From: Pseudomonas sp. EpS/L25 | Lineage (GTDB): Bacteria; Pseudomonadota; Gammaproteobacteria; Pseudomonadales; Pseudomonadaceae | DNA: 64,000 nt | Direction of reading: 5' to 3' | Assembly (NCBI RefSeq): GCF_001512295.1 | Contig: NZ_LNUP01000015.1 | Coordinates: 248,001 to 312,000, forward strand | Part shown: piece by piece, positions 46,004-58,684 of the stretch | Layout: every line of letters starts with the position of its first letter | Position numbering within the stretch: position 1 is the stretch's first letter | The notes under the pieces: model-generated | The model's input: the letters and a program-made list of their open reading frames with translations, nothing else | Told to the model about the DNA's origin: nothing | Databases searched by the model: none | Program-made: the position numbers and the translations under genes

Positions 46004-47538
46004 CACGGCGATTCCTTGGCGAGACGGGTGGGAACGGGTTCGGCGGGGGCGTCGGCAGGTGCCTTCCAGGTGGCCTCGCGCCAGACCTGCATCACCCCGT
46101 AGGCGCGCCAGGGTCGCCAGGCTTCGGCGCGGGCGTACAGGGCCTTGGCGGTCAGGCGTTCGCCCGGGGGCGCCAGCCATTTCTGCAACACCAGGTCTTC
46201 CACCGGGCAGGCGTCGGGATGGGCGAGGGCGCGCAGGGCGATGTACTGGGCGGTCCAGGGCCCAATGCCCTTGAGGGCGATCCAGCGGCGGGCGAAGTCG
46301 TCGAGGGTGCGACCGGTATCGAAGTCCACCGCGCCGGCGCGCAGTGCCCGGGCCACGGTGCCCAGGGTGCCGGCGCGGGCGCGGATCAGGCCGAGGCTGG
46401 TCAGGTCTTCCAGGGCAGCATCGGCCAGGGCGTCGACCGTGGGAAAGAAATGGTGCAGACCGGCGGGTGGGCGACTGGCCTCGTGACCGGGCTCACCCCA
46501 GGGACGACCGAAGCGCTGCACTACCCGGGCGGTCATGGTGGTGGCCGCCACCACGCTGACCTGCTGGCCGATGACGGCGCGCACGGCGATCTCGAAGCCG
46601 TCCCAGCCACTGGGCAGGCGCAGGCCGGGCCGGCGTGCCACCAGATCGGCCAGGGTCGGGTCGACCGCCAAGCCCTGGGCGATGGCCTGGGGATCGGCGT
46701 CCAGATCGAACATGCGGCGGATGCGGGCTACGGCGGCTTGTAGCTCGCCAGGCGCAGCGCCATGCAATTCCAGGCGCAGCGCCGGCGTATCGGCGTCCCA
46801 GGCCGAGACGCGCAGCCAGCCCGGCTGCTCGGGCGTGCCTATCACCCGCGCATAGCTGTGGTCATCCAGGACCTCGACGCCGGGCAAGGCGTGGCCACGC
46901 AGGAAATCCAGCTGGGCGACGAAGTCATAGGGCGGACGATAGGCCAGGCGCAGGACCAGCACCGGCGAAGCCGCTGCCTGACCCTTGCGCAGCTGGCTGG
47001 GGGCCAGGCCGTAGGCGTCGCGAAAGGCGGTATTGAAGCGTCTCAGACTGCCAAAGCCGGCGGCCAGGGCCACCTCGGTGATGGGCAGGCGGGTCTCGCT
47101 GAGCAGCTGCTTGGCGAACAACAGGCGGCGGGTGGTGAGTACCGCCAGGGGCGCGGCGCCCAGGCGCTCGACGAAGAGCCGGCGCAGTTGGCGTTCGCCG
47201 AGGTCGAGGCGGGCGGCGAGGGCGGGCAGGCCGCCGTCGTCCAGACCCTCGTCCATCAGCCGCAGGGCACGCGCCAGGGTGGCGTCGCCGCGCTGCCAAT
47301 GGCCGCCGGCGGGAGAGAGTTCGGGGCGGCACCTCAGGCAGGGACGATAGCCGGCGGCTTCGGCGGCCGCGGCGCTGGGGTAGTAGCTGACGTTCTCCGG
47401 GCGTGGCGGTTGCGCCGGGCACACCGGCCGGCAATAGATGCCGGTGGTGAGCACCGCGGTGTAGAACAGGCCATCGAAGCGCGGGTCTCGCGCGAGGCGG
47501 GCACGTTCGAAGGCGGGAATGTCGGGGAAGGCGTTCAT
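46003..47538 (-). CDS. Ada-type regulator fused to AlkA DNA-3-methyladenine glycosylase
   Basis: 511 aa with three parts. The Ada zinc/methyl-acceptor domain (residues 1-80) has Cys36, Cys40, Cys67 and Cys70 in GIYCRPVCP and YRPCLRCRPE. An AraC helix-turn-helix (residues 90-190) follows, then AlkA: an N-terminal beta domain and a HhH-GPD glycosylase domain with LKGIGPWTAQYIALRAL and the catalytic Asp in CPVEDLVLQKWL. The Ada C-terminal methyltransferase is absent but is supplied by the coupled ogt gene. It likely senses methyl phosphotriesters, induces the operon and excises alkylated bases. Confidence 0.93.
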   Translation of the reverse strand: MNAFPDIPAFERARLARDPRFDGLFYTAVLTTGIYCRPVCPAQPPRPENVSYYPSAAAAEAAGYRPCLRCRPELSPAGGHWQRGDATLARALRLMDEGLDDGGLPALAARLDLGERQLRRLFVERLGAAPLAVLTTRRLLFAKQLLSETRLPITEVALAAGFGSLRRFNTAFRDAYGLAPSQLRKGQAAASPVLVLRLAYRPPYDFVAQLDFLRGHALPGVEVLDDHSYARVIGTPEQPGWLRVSAWDADTPALRLELHGAAPGELQAAVARIRRMFDLDADPQAIAQGLAVDPTLADLVARRPGLRLPSGWDGFEIAVRAVIGQQVSVVAATTMTARVVQRFGRPWGEPGHEASRPPAGLHHFFPTVDALADAALEDLTSLGLIRARAGTLGTVARALRAGAVDFDTGRTLDDFARRWIALKGIGPWTAQYIALRALAHPDACPVEDLVLQKWLAPPGERLTAKALYARAEAWRPWRAYGVMQVWREATWKAPADAPAEPVPTRLAKESP

Positions 47539-47607
47539 GGCGGCAGGTTAGCACCGCCCGGGAGGCGCGACTGGCCGTTTTCGGACGGGACCGCGGAGGT
47601 GGATATC

Positions 47608-47690
47608 TATCGCGGCCATGGGCCGCTCCTACGGGGGCATCGTGTCTCTGTAGGAGCGGCCGCATCGGCGGACCGCCATGGCCGCGATAA
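47608..47690. repeat. REP doublet, GTAGGAGC family
   Basis: TATCGCGGCCATGGGCCGCT then CCTAC, and about 20 bases later GTAGGAGCGGCCGCATCGG with CATGGCCGCGATAA. Same family as 27369-27465 and 56175-56304. It fills the gap between the repair operon and nrdF with two other hairpin repeats at 47717 and 47767. Confidence 0.7.
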
Positions 47691-47716
47691 GGTTATCAAC
47701 CAATCAGCTCCGTAGC

Positions 47717-47802
47717 GTGGAAAACGGCGCAGCCTTTTCCACTGAGGACTTCTTCGCGAGGCGCGCCCTCACCCCAACCTTCTCCCAGGGGGAGAGGGGG
47801 CT
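47717..47802. repeat. Two hairpin repeats: GTGGAAAA family and CCCTCTCCC family (copy 3)
   Basis: 47717-47742 is GTGGAAAACGG/CCTTTTCCAC, related to the hairpin at 13334. 47767-47802 is CCTCACCCCAACCTTCTCCC then GGGGGAGAGGGGG, related to 871 and 27506. The latter ends 20 bases before the nrdF stop and could serve as its terminator. Confidence 0.6.
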
Positions 47803-47822
47803 TGCCGGAGCAGAGGGTTGGC

Positions 47823-50936
<3,114 letters not shown>

Positions 50937-50955
<19 letters not shown>

Positions 50956-51341
50956 AAGTCGTTCACTCCCGTGCGCACCCGGTCGACATCCTCCGTCGTG
51001 CCGAGCAATTCGAATTGGTAGAGCAGGGGCACCGCGCATTTCTGGGCGACGATGCGTCCACCCAGGCAGTAGCCCTCGCCGAAGTTGGTGTTGCCGGCGG
51101 CGATGACGCCGCGGATCAGGGCCCGGTTGTGCGGATCGTTGAGAAAGTGGATCACCGGCTTGGGCACCGCGCCCTTGCTGCCGCCGCCGCCATAGGTCGG
51201 CAAGACCAGGATGTAGGGCTCGCGGGCCTTGAGCGGTTCGGCGGCGGGATCCTGGGGAATGCGCCGCGCCGGCAGTCCGAGTTTCTCGACGAATCTGTGG
51301 GTGTTCTCCGAGGTGCTGGAGAAATACAGCAGCTCGCCCAT
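50937..51341 (-). CDS. nrdI: Flavodoxin-like NrdI
   Basis: 134 aa from ATG 51341 ([20 protein letters not shown]). The FMN-binding loops are [12 protein letters not shown] and PTYGGGG, with [13 protein letters not shown] typical of NrdI. It supplies the oxidant used to build the manganese-tyrosyl radical in NrdF. It lies between nrdH (10 bases) and nrdE (overlap). Confidence 0.95.
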
Positions 51342-51351
51342 GGCCGCGGCC

Positions 51352-51576
51352 TCAGGCCACCAGCTGGCCGAGCTTGTCCGGGCGGAAGCCGGCCCAGTGG
51401 TCGTCACCGGCCACCACCACCGGCACCTGGCGATAGCCCAGGGATTCCACGGTCTGGCGCGCCTGGGCATCCTGTTCGATATCCACCACCTGGTAGGTGA
51501 TGCCCTGACGGTCCAGGGCGCGGTAGGTGGCGTTGCACTGCACGCAGGCGGGCTTGCTGTAGATGGTGATGGTCAT
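51352..51576 (-). CDS. nrdH: Glutaredoxin-like redoxin NrdH
   Basis: 74 aa from ATG 51576 ([20 protein letters not shown]). The redox pair is Cys11/Cys14 in [25 protein letters not shown] is the conserved C-terminal part. It passes electrons from thioredoxin reductase to NrdE. First gene of nrdHIEF. Confidence 0.95.
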   Translation of the reverse strand: MTITIYSKPACVQCNATYRALDRQGITYQVVDIEQDAQARQTVESLGYRQVPVVVAGDDHWAGFRPDKLGQLVA

Positions 51577-51696
51577 GGCTGACTCCTGTCCGTAGTGGAG
51601 CGAACTCAAAGGAAAAAGCCTGACGCCAGCCGGCGTTTACCAGGGCGTCACGGGTCTTTTCCTTCGAGCGCGGCTTGGGCCTCAAGTTCGGTCCAG

Positions 51697-51743
51697 ATAC
51701 TACATATGGTGTTTTATAATTTCTACAACACAACAAGTAGGGT
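51697..51743. promoter_or_regulatory. Candidate NrdR box pair upstream of nrdHIEF
   Basis: 51697-51712 read on the minus strand is ACACCATATGTAGTAT, and 51728-51743 on the plus strand is ACACAACAAGTAGGGT. Both resemble the palindromic NrdR box ACACTATATATTGTGT; the first matches better. Their centres are 31 bp apart, the usual spacing of paired NrdR boxes. They lie 120-167 bases before nrdH. Confidence 0.45.
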
Positions 51744-51816
51744 TTTTGATCTGGGTCATGCCTTTGATCTATCGCCCCCGGATGACGGTTTTTGCCAGGC
51801 CATGGGCGAAGCGTCA

Positions 51817-51842
51817 GGTAGCCCCGCAACCCTGGGACTACC
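51817..51842. other. Unassigned stem-loop in the nrdH-epd gap
   Basis: GGTAG-N-CCC and GGG-N-CTACC can pair around an 8-base loop. It lies in the 462-base divergent gap, about 200 bases before epd and 240 before nrdH, with no U-run, so it is not an intrinsic terminator. I cannot assign it to a known riboswitch. The rest of the gap shows the NrdR-like boxes and nothing else I can support. Confidence 0.35.
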
Positions 51843-52038
51843 TATAGGGCTTCCCTGCAGACCGCGATCCGTTGTCGCTGCGGCAGGCATGCCAGGCCAG
51901 GCGGCGAATTTCTTTCCTGTCTGCCAAGGGAAGCGCCTTTTTGTAGTGCGAAAGTCGACCTGACTACCCTGGCGACTCCCATTCGTCGTCGAACCGCCGC
52001 ATAATCGGCCTTTCGCTTGCGCCCGAGTCCGTTCACGC

Positions 52039-53082
52039 ATGAGTCCCGCTCGCTATCGCCTCGCTCTTAACGGCTACGGTCGCATCGGTCGTTGCGTGAT
52101 GCGTGCGCTGCACGAGCGCGGCGCGGCCACCGAGCTCGCCATCGTGGCCCTCAACGACCTGGCCGACCGGCCCAGCCTCGAATACCTGACGCGCTTCGAT
52201 TCCACCCATGGCCGCTTTCCCGGGCGGGTGGCGCTGGAGGGCGAACGCCTGCGCATCGGCGACCAGGCCCTGGAGATCCGCCGCGAGGCTGAACCGGAGC
52301 GGGTCGACTGGGCGGCGCTGGACGTCGATCTGGTGCTGGAATGTTCCGGCGCCTTCAGCACCCGTGCCGAAGGTGGCCGCTTTCTCGCGGCGGGCGCCCC
52401 TCGGGTGCTGTTCTCCCAGCCCATGGCCAGCGAGACGGACGTGGACGCCACCGTGGTCTACGGGGTCAACCAGCAGGCCCTGCGCGGCGATGAGACGCTG
52501 GTCTCGAATGCGTCCTGTACCACCAACTGCAGCGTCCCGGTGCTGAAACTTTTGCATGAGACCCTGGGTCTGGAGTACGTCTCCATCACCACGATCCACT
52601 CGGCCATGAACGACCAGCCCGTGATCGACGCCTACCATGCCGAAGATCTGCGGCGGACGCGCTCGGCGTTCCAGTCGATCATCCCGGTGGCGACCGGCCT
52701 GGCCCGCGGTATCGAGCGCCTGCTGCCGGAGCTGAGCGGCCGCATCCAGGCGCGCGCCGTGCGCGTACCCACGGTCAACGTCTCCTGCCTGGACATCACC
52801 TGCATCGTCGGCCAGGACACCACGGCCCCCGCGCTCAACACCCTGTTGTGTGACGCCGCCCGGAGCGGTCCCCTGGCCGGGCTGATCGACTATACCGAGT
52901 TGCCCCACGCCTCCTGCGATTTCAACCACGATCCCCATTCGGCCATCGTCGATGGTAGCCAGACCCGCGTCTCCGGCCCCCGGCTGGTCAATCTGCTGGT
53001 CTGGTTCGACAACGAATGGGGTTTCGCCAACCGCATGCTCGACGTCGCCGGCCACTGGCTGCGCATCGCCAAGCCCACCTGA
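52039..53082 (+). CDS. epd: Erythrose-4-phosphate dehydrogenase
   Basis: 347 aa GAPDH-like enzyme. The NAD-binding start is RLALNGYGRIGRCVMRALHE, the catalytic Cys is in SNASCTTNCSVPVLK, and the C-terminal end has WFDNEWGFANRMLDVA. It converts erythrose 4-phosphate to 4-phosphoerythronate for pyridoxal phosphate synthesis. The order epd-pgk-fba is the standard one and separates it from true GAPDH. pgk follows after 27 bases. Confidence 0.93.
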   Translation: MSPARYRLALNGYGRIGRCVMRALHERGAATELAIVALNDLADRPSLEYLTRFDSTHGRFPGRVALEGERLRIGDQALEIRREAEPERVDWAALDVDLVLECSGAFSTRAEGGRFLAAGAPRVLFSQPMASETDVDATVVYGVNQQALRGDETLVSNASCTTNCSVPVLKLLHETLGLEYVSITTIHSAMNDQPVIDAYHAEDLRRTRSAFQSIIPVATGLARGIERLLPELSGRIQARAVRVPTVNVSCLDITCIVGQDTTAPALNTLLCDAARSGPLAGLIDYTELPHASCDFNHDPHSAIVDGSQTRVSGPRLVNLLVWFDNEWGFANRMLDVAGHWLRIAKPT

Positions 53083-53109
53083 AACAAGCACAACTAAGGG
53101 ATTGCCTGT

Positions 53110-54273
53110 ATGTCCGTGTTGAAAATGAGCGACCTCGATCTGAAGGGTAAGCGCGTCCTGATCCGCGAAGACCTCAACGTTCCGGTGAAGGAAGGCCAGA
53201 TCAAGAGCGACGCCCGCCTGGTCGCCGCCCTGCCGACCCTCAAGCTGGCGCTGGAGAAGGGCGCCGCGGTGATCGTCTGCTCGCACCTGGGCCGTCCCAC
53301 CGAGGGCGAGTTCAGCGAAGAGAACAGCCTGGCGCCGGTCGCCACCTACCTGGGCAAGGCCCTGGGCTGCGAGGTGCCGCTGGTGAAGGACTACCTGGAC
53401 GGCGTGCAAGTCGAGCCGGGCCAGTTGGTGCTGCTGGAGAACGTGCGTTTCAATGTCGGCGAGAAGAAGAATGCCGATGAACTGGCGAAGAAGTACGCCG
53501 CCCTGTGCGACATCTTCGTCATGGACGCCTTTGGCACCGCTCACCGCGCGGAAGGCTCGACCCATGGCGTGGCCAAGTTCGCCAAGGTCGCCGCGGCCGG
53601 TCCGCTGCTGGCCGCCGAACTGGATGCCCTGGGCAAGGCACTGGGCAACCCGGCCCGTCCGATGGCGGCCATCGTCGCCGGCTCCAAGGTGTCCACCAAG
53701 CTGGACGTGCTGAACTCCCTGGCGCAGATCTGCGACCAGCTGATCGTCGGCGGCGGCATCGCCAACACCTTCCTCGCCGCGGCTGGCTACAAGGTCGGCA
53801 AGTCGCTGTACGAAGCCGACCTGGTGGACACCGCCAAGGCCATCGCCGCCAAGGTCAGCGTGCCGCTGCCGGTGGACGTGGTGGTCGCCAAGGAATTCGC
53901 CGAGACCGCCCAGGCCACCACCAAGTCCATCAACGACGTGGCCGACGATGACATGATCCTCGACATCGGTCCGGTCAGCGCCCAGCAATTCGCCGACCTG
54001 CTGAAGTCGGCCAAGACCATCCTCTGGAACGGCCCGGTCGGCGTCTTCGAATTCGACCAGTTCGGCGAAGGCACGCGCACCCTAGCCCAGGCCATCGCCG
54101 ACAGCGACGCCTTCTCCATCGCCGGCGGTGGCGACACCCTGGCCGCCATCGACAAGTACGGCATCGGTGAGAAGGTCTCCTATATCTCCACCGGCGGCGG
54201 TGCCTTCCTCGAATTCGTCGAGGGCAAGGTACTGCCGGCCGTGCAAGTTCTCCAGCAACGCGCCCAGGAGTGA
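53110..54273 (+). CDS. pgk: Phosphoglycerate kinase
   Basis: 387 aa, the normal bacterial length. It has [33 protein letters not shown], the hinge and nucleotide sites in [20 protein letters not shown] and [15 protein letters not shown], and the C-terminal [14 protein letters not shown]. It interconverts 1,3-bisphosphoglycerate and 3-phosphoglycerate. Part of epd-pgk-(lipoproteins)-fba. Confidence 0.98.
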   Translation: MSVLKMSDLDLKGKRVLIREDLNVPVKEGQIKSDARLVAALPTLKLALEKGAAVIVCSHLGRPTEGEFSEENSLAPVATYLGKALGCEVPLVKDYLDGVQVEPGQLVLLENVRFNVGEKKNADELAKKYAALCDIFVMDAFGTAHRAEGSTHGVAKFAKVAAAGPLLAAELDALGKALGNPARPMAAIVAGSKVSTKLDVLNSLAQICDQLIVGGGIANTFLAAAGYKVGKSLYEADLVDTAKAIAAKVSVPLPVDVVVAKEFAETAQATTKSINDVADDDMILDIGPVSAQQFADLLKSAKTILWNGPVGVFEFDQFGEGTRTLAQAIADSDAFSIAGGGDTLAAIDKYGIGEKVSYISTGGGAFLEFVEGKVLPAVQVLQQRAQE

Positions 54274-54278
54274 TCGCC

Positions 54279-54470
54279 ATGCGTACGCCGCTGCTTGTCT
54301 GTTCCGCTGTCCTGATGCTGGCCGGTTGCGCCGGTGGCAATGCCGACAAGGCCTGCGCGGTCTTCGCGCCGCCACCCGCGGCAGCGGCCACGCCCACGGC
54401 GCAGAACGGCGAGCGTGTCGATACGCTCACGGGCAACGCCAGTCGCCTCACCAGCGGCTGCGCCCAATGA
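54279..54470 (+). CDS. Small lipoprotein of unknown function
   Basis: 63 aa from ATG 54279, 5 bases after pgk. The lipobox is VLMLAGC, with Cys as residue 17 or so. The mature part is short, Ala/Pro/Thr-rich and contains two further Cys. Its stop overlaps the next lipoprotein start (ATGA). I do not recognise a domain, and its reality rests on the signal peptide and tight packing. Confidence 0.6.
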   Translation: MRTPLLVCSAVLMLAGCAGGNADKACAVFAPPPAAAATPTAQNGERVDTLTGNASRLTSGCAQ

Positions 54471-54796
54471 GAGGGCGCGTCCTCATCCTCGGCCTGCTGG
54501 GCGCTGCGCTGCTGGCCGGTTGTGCCGGGCGCGGTGGCCAGCAGACCGGTGGCTGGACCCACTGGGTCTGCGATTCCAAGGCGGCCTTCGACTGGCGCTA
54601 CGTGGATCGCAGCCAGTCCATCGTCGACCTCAAGCTGGAAAGCGATGGGCTGATCCGTCACCTCAACCGCGAACCGGCCACCGACGGCCAGTCCTATACC
54701 GACGGGCTGGTGGCCTTCCACATCCGTGGTGACCAGGGGCTCGTCTACTGGATCGCCGGCAATGACCTCATCGGTCGTGGCTGCCGTGCGCCGTGA
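54467..54796 (+). CDS. MliC-like lipoprotein
   Basis: 109 aa from ATG 54467. The signal peptide and lipobox are MRGRVLILGLLGAALLAGCA. The mature domain (WVCDSKAAFDWRYVDRSQ, VDLKLESDGLIRHLNREP, GQSYTDGLVAFHIRGDQG, ending GRGC) has the Cys-to-Cys beta-barrel pattern of MliC, a membrane-bound inhibitor of C-type lysozyme. The match is by pattern and moderate. It sits inside the pgk-fba operon, where pseudomonads have small hypothetical genes. Confidence 0.6.
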   Translation: MRGRVLILGLLGAALLAGCAGRGGQQTGGWTHWVCDSKAAFDWRYVDRSQSIVDLKLESDGLIRHLNREPATDGQSYTDGLVAFHIRGDQGLVYWIAGNDLIGRGCRAP

Positions 54797-54915
54797 ACCG
54801 GCGAATGTCAGCTGAACCGATTAATCCACGGCGGCCAGGGGTCGGCCGCTTGAACCCTGCCAGCCGCTCATGCAGGCTGGCGCCACCACCGCCTTTGTTA
54901 GGGAGATAATCACCA

Positions 54916-55980
54916 ATGGCACTCGTCAGCATGCGTCAGCTGCTGGATCACGCCGCCGAATTCGGCTACGGCGTCCCGGCCTTCAACGTCAACAACCTCG
55001 AGCAGATGCGCGCCATCATGGAAGCCGCCGACAAGACCGATTCGCCGGTCATCGTCCAGGCCTCCGCCGGTGCCCGCAAGTACGCCGGCGCTCCCTTCCT
55101 GCGTCACCTGATCCTGGCTGCGGTGGAAGAATTCCCGCACATCCCGGTGGTCATGCACCAGGACCACGGCACCAGTCCCGACGTCTGCCAGCGTTCCATC
55201 CAGCTGGGCTTTTCCTCGGTGATGATGGACGGCTCGCTCAAGTCCGACGGCAAGACGCCTTCCGACTACGACTACAACGTGCGTGTCACCCAGCAGACCG
55301 TGGCTTTCGCCCATGCCTGCGGCGTGTCCGTGGAAGGCGAGCTGGGTTGCCTGGGCAGCCTGGAAACCGGCATGGCCGGTGAAGAAGACGGTGTTGGCGC
55401 CGAAGGCACCCTGGATCACAGCCAGCTGCTTACCGATCCGGAAGAAGCCGCCCAGTTCGTCAAGGCCACCAAGGTCGACGCCCTGGCCATCGCCATCGGC
55501 ACCAGCCATGGCGCCTACAAGTTCACCAAGCCGCCGACCGGGGACACCCTGTCGATCCAGCGCATCAAGGAAATCCATGCGCGCATCCCGGACACCCACC
55601 TGGTCATGCACGGCTCCAGCTCGGTGCCCCAGGAGTGGCTGAAGATCATCAACGAGTACGGTGGTGACATCAAGGAAACCTACGGCGTGCCGGTCGAGGA
55701 GATCGTCGAAGGCATCAAGTATGGTGTCCGCAAGGTCAACATCGACACCGACCTGCGCCTGGCGTCCACTGGCGCCATCCGCGAGTTCATGGCCAAGAAC
55801 CCCGCCGAGTTCGATCCGCGCAAGTACCTGGCCAAGACCGTGACCGCCATGCGCGACATCTGCATCGCCCGCTATGAAGCCTTCGGCACCGCCGGCCAGG
55901 CATCCAAGATCAAGCCGATCTCCCTGGATGCCATGTTCGAGCGCTATGCCCGCGGCGAGCTGGACCCCAAGGTCAACTGA
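54916..55980 (+). CDS. fba: Class II fructose-bisphosphate aldolase
   Basis: 354 aa. Zinc ligands are in [14 protein letters not shown] and [13 protein letters not shown]; the phosphate-binding end has [19 protein letters not shown]. The subtype is the longer Calvin-cycle-like class II aldolase found in pseudomonads. Its start follows AGGGAGATAA. It closes the epd-pgk-fba cluster and is followed by a strong terminator. Confidence 0.97.
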   Translation: MALVSMRQLLDHAAEFGYGVPAFNVNNLEQMRAIMEAADKTDSPVIVQASAGARKYAGAPFLRHLILAAVEEFPHIPVVMHQDHGTSPDVCQRSIQLGFSSVMMDGSLKSDGKTPSDYDYNVRVTQQTVAFAHACGVSVEGELGCLGSLETGMAGEEDGVGAEGTLDHSQLLTDPEEAAQFVKATKVDALAIAIGTSHGAYKFTKPPTGDTLSIQRIKEIHARIPDTHLVMHGSSSVPQEWLKIINEYGGDIKETYGVPVEEIVEGIKYGVRKVNIDTDLRLASTGAIREFMAKNPAEFDPRKYLAKTVTAMRDICIARYEAFGTAGQASKIKPISLDAMFERYARGELDPKVN

Positions 55981-56069
55981 TCCTGGTGATGAAAAAAAGC
56001 TCCTTGCCAGTCAATTGAGCACTGAGCGCAGCCCACACTGCGCTTCCAGCTACCCTGGTTAGCACGAAG

Positions 56070-56104
56070 AACGCCGCGTTCCCGGTACGGGAACGCGGCG
56101 TTTT
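56070..56104 (+). terminator. Terminator after fba
   Basis: A perfect 15-bp stem, AACGCCGCGTTCCCG with its complement around GTA, followed by TTTT (56101-56104). It lies about 90 bases after the fba stop. Confidence 0.9.
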
Positions 56105-56174
56105 CATTATCTCAGCGGAATTGGCCAATGCCGGGCTTCTGCATGGACCGCAATGGGCATCTACTGCTGAAGCC

Positions 56175-56304
56175 TTATCGCGGCCACGGGCCGGATGGAC
56201 CGGTGCCTGTAGGAGCGGCCATGGCCGCGATAAGACAGTGGCGCCTACCGTCGGAGCATCGCCGTAGGAGCAGCCGCACCGGCGTACCGCCATGGTCGCG
56301 ATAA
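56175..56304. repeat. REP cluster, GTAGGAGC family (three units)
   Basis: Units are TTATCGCGGCCACGGGCCGG, GTAGGAGCGGCCATGGCCGC followed by GATAA, and GTAGGAGCAGCCGCACCGG with CATGGTCGCGATAA. It fills most of the gap between the fba terminator and the M48-like gene; nothing else was seen there. Confidence 0.7.
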
Positions 56305-56428
56305 CAGCCGTAAAGCCAGCTCCAAGCTGCAATGTTGCACAAAGCCACCCAATGCCTTGCCGACACACTGGGTGAAGGCTTGACGGATCGGCATCGCCCC
56401 TACGGGATCTTTTGGGGGGAGCCAGGCG

Positions 56429-58684
56429 TCAGGCCGAGTGGCGTAGCCGAGGCCTCTCGCCAGTAGAATCGGCGTCGGCGTCGGCCTCGGCCTCGGCCTG
56501 CAGACACCAGCGCGTCAGGTGCAGCCAGGCGCGCTGGTGCAGCTCGCTCAGCGCCGGCAGCAGACCCGAGGTATGGCGGTACACCGCGGAGGGCGAGTCC
56601 TCGGCCAGTTCCAGTCGCGGGCAGTGTCGCTGCAGGTGTTCGCCCAGGCTGACCTCGGCGATGGACGCCGGCAGGCGCAGCGGCGATCGCAGCCAGAACG
56701 TCACTCGGCGCTGGTGATCCTGCTTGGCGAAATCGCACAATTCGTTGATGCGTGGCGAGCCTTGCAGTTGCCGTTGCAGGGTGCGGTACTCCTTTACCAG
56801 CAGACGCGCCTCGCGCAGGCGTTCCACCTCTGGATAGTGTTCGGCGAGGGTGAGGAGCAATCGATAGCACTCGCGTGCCTGCGCCTGGCCGGGCAGGCGC
56901 CGGGCGAGGGCCAGCTCGATGCGCTGGCGATGCAACGGCGCCAGCTGCTGCAACTGCTCCCGGGAAGGGGGCTGCCAGGTATCGATGGCGCGATAGTCCT
57001 GCAGATGCTGCTGGTTGAATTCGCCCTCGCCGCGTACCGCCTGGGCCAGGCCGTGGATGTGCAGTTCCTCGTAGAAGGCCAGCAGGCAGCGGCGTTGCGC
57101 TTCCTTTTCCGCCTCCTGCCAGGCCCGTGACGTCTGCTGGGCCAGGCGTTGCAGACGCTCGCGGACGGCATTCGCAGCGAGGGCACGGGTCGCACGATCC
57201 AGCGGCAGGTGCAGCGGCAGCCAAGGCGAATCGGGCCAGGCGTGACCGCTCCACAGTACGAGCTCCTCGCCAGCATCCCGCTCCAGCTCCGGTACCAGGT
57301 CGGCGACCGTGGCGCTCCGCTGGCCGGGTGCTGCGTAGCCCGCCTGGCGATACACCGCCTGGGTGAGGGCCTGGCCGTGGGACTCGTAGTGGTCCAGCAG
57401 CGCCTGGGCCGGGCGTTGGTCATCCAGCAGCGGCTGTTGCTCAAGGGCGTTCACCCAGTTGACCCGCTGCTGATCCGCCGGATGGCGCTGCCAGTAGCGA
57501 CTGCTTTGGTTCGCACTCAGCGACGAACGCTCGCACTGCCTGGCCAGCAGGGCTTCCACCAGTTCCAGCAGGTTCTCGGCGAGCCCCAGCTCCTGCGGCG
57601 CGGCGAGACTGCGGCGCCGGGCCTCGCGCCAGGCCTGGCTGGCATCGCGGCGGCGCAGCGCAGTCTCGCGAAAGCCGTCGCTGCCGCCGAGCTGGGCTTC
57701 GTAGTGATCGGCCCGGGCTTCCCGGCGTTGGCTCGCGGCCTGGGTCAGGCGCCGTGCCGCAGCAAACAGCAGTCGCGCCCAACCCCGTGCCAGCCGCGGA
57801 CGGCGGCGTGCCGAGCGGGCAGGGCGCTGCTCCTGGCCGAGGCGTTCCAGCCAGGCCAGGCTGGCATTGAGCAGGCCGCCGCCGAGGGCATCCAGCCAGT
57901 GGGCCTGGTGTCCGAGCGCATGGGCGAGGCTGGCCAGGTACTGGCGGGTGGTCAGGGCAGGTAGCAGTGGCAGGCCCAGATACAGGGTGCGACCGGCCCC
58001 GCCGAGGCGGATATCCGCCTCGGCGCTGAGCAGGATGCGTCGTGGCGGGCGCACGCCCATGGCCTGGCAGAGGGCGTCGACCATCCGCCACAGGCCCGGC
58101 TCCTGCGCGGCGGTCAGCGGCAGCGTGGCAACCGCTTCAGTGCGCCGGCGCAGGGGGGGCAGCAGGAAATCGACGGCCAGCCAGGCACCCAGCAGGGCGG
58201 TCGGCAAGGCCAGGATGCAGGCGATCAGGGCGTCCTGATGCAGCAGGCCGGCGAAGGCATGCAGCGCACCCAAGGCCAGCAGGAGGCCGAGCAGCCCGGG
58301 CAGCAGATAGAGGAGGGACAGCAGCAGCGCGGTGCCGATGGCCGCCAGCAGTTGCAGCCGGCGCCCGAACGGGAAGGCCGGGCGTGGCAGGCCGGACGTC
58401 CGCAGGGCGGCCAGCCGTGCCTGCAGATCGAGATCCTGGGCGAGCGGTGGTGTCCGCTCGCGCTCTTCCAGGTGCACCTCGAGTCCAGCGTCCGTCAAAC
58501 GCTCGAGCCAATCGCGGGCCGCCGCGGCGGACAGATCGCGCTTGAGGATGCCCGTCGCCGGCGGCAGCAGTCGCTCTGCCTGCTCCGGGGTCAGCTTCAG
58601 GTGATAGAGCAGGCTGACCCTCAGGGTGTCGGTCGGGACATCGGGGCGGCAGCCACCGCTGAGGTGGAGATCGTAGCGAGCCAT
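56429..58684 (-). CDS. M48-like membrane protein with altered HExxH (catalytic Glu missing)
   Basis: 751 aa from ATG 58684 (MARYDLHLSGGCRPDVPTDT). The first 100 residues may be a small effector-like domain. Membrane segments follow at about 110-175. The M48 peptidase core reads SLAHALGHQAHW, where the HExxH Glu is Ala256, with His255 and His259 kept; the third ligand Glu322 is in REARADHYEA. The C-terminal 350 residues are helical with two more YE-rich segments. It resembles an inactive (pseudo-)peptidase, or one with another general base. Longer in-frame reading to 59164 overlaps the nucleoside hydrolase and is rejected. Confidence 0.75.
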   Translation of the reverse strand: MARYDLHLSGGCRPDVPTDTLRVSLLYHLKLTPEQAERLLPPATGILKRDLSAAAARDWLERLTDAGLEVHLEERERTPPLAQDLDLQARLAALRTSGLPRPAFPFGRRLQLLAAIGTALLLSLLYLLPGLLGLLLALGALHAFAGLLHQDALIACILALPTALLGAWLAVDFLLPPLRRRTEAVATLPLTAAQEPGLWRMVDALCQAMGVRPPRRILLSAEADIRLGGAGRTLYLGLPLLPALTTRQYLASLAHALGHQAHWLDALGGGLLNASLAWLERLGQEQRPARSARRRPRLARGWARLLFAAARRLTQAASQRREARADHYEAQLGGSDGFRETALRRRDASQAWREARRRSLAAPQELGLAENLLELVEALLARQCERSSLSANQSSRYWQRHPADQQRVNWVNALEQQPLLDDQRPAQALLDHYESHGQALTQAVYRQAGYAAPGQRSATVADLVPELERDAGEELVLWSGHAWPDSPWLPLHLPLDRATRALAANAVRERLQRLAQQTSRAWQEAEKEAQRRCLLAFYEELHIHGLAQAVRGEGEFNQQHLQDYRAIDTWQPPSREQLQQLAPLHRQRIELALARRLPGQAQARECYRLLLTLAEHYPEVERLREARLLVKEYRTLQRQLQGSPRINELCDFAKQDHQRRVTFWLRSPLRLPASIAEVSLGEHLQRHCPRLELAEDSPSAVYRHTSGLLPALSELHQRAWLHLTRWCLQAEAEADADADSTGERPRLRHSA

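Noticed and set aside
51770-52030. Possible cobalamin or guanidine riboswitch before epd or nrdH
   Set aside because: I could not find the conserved core sequences of either class; only a plain stem-loop is supported.
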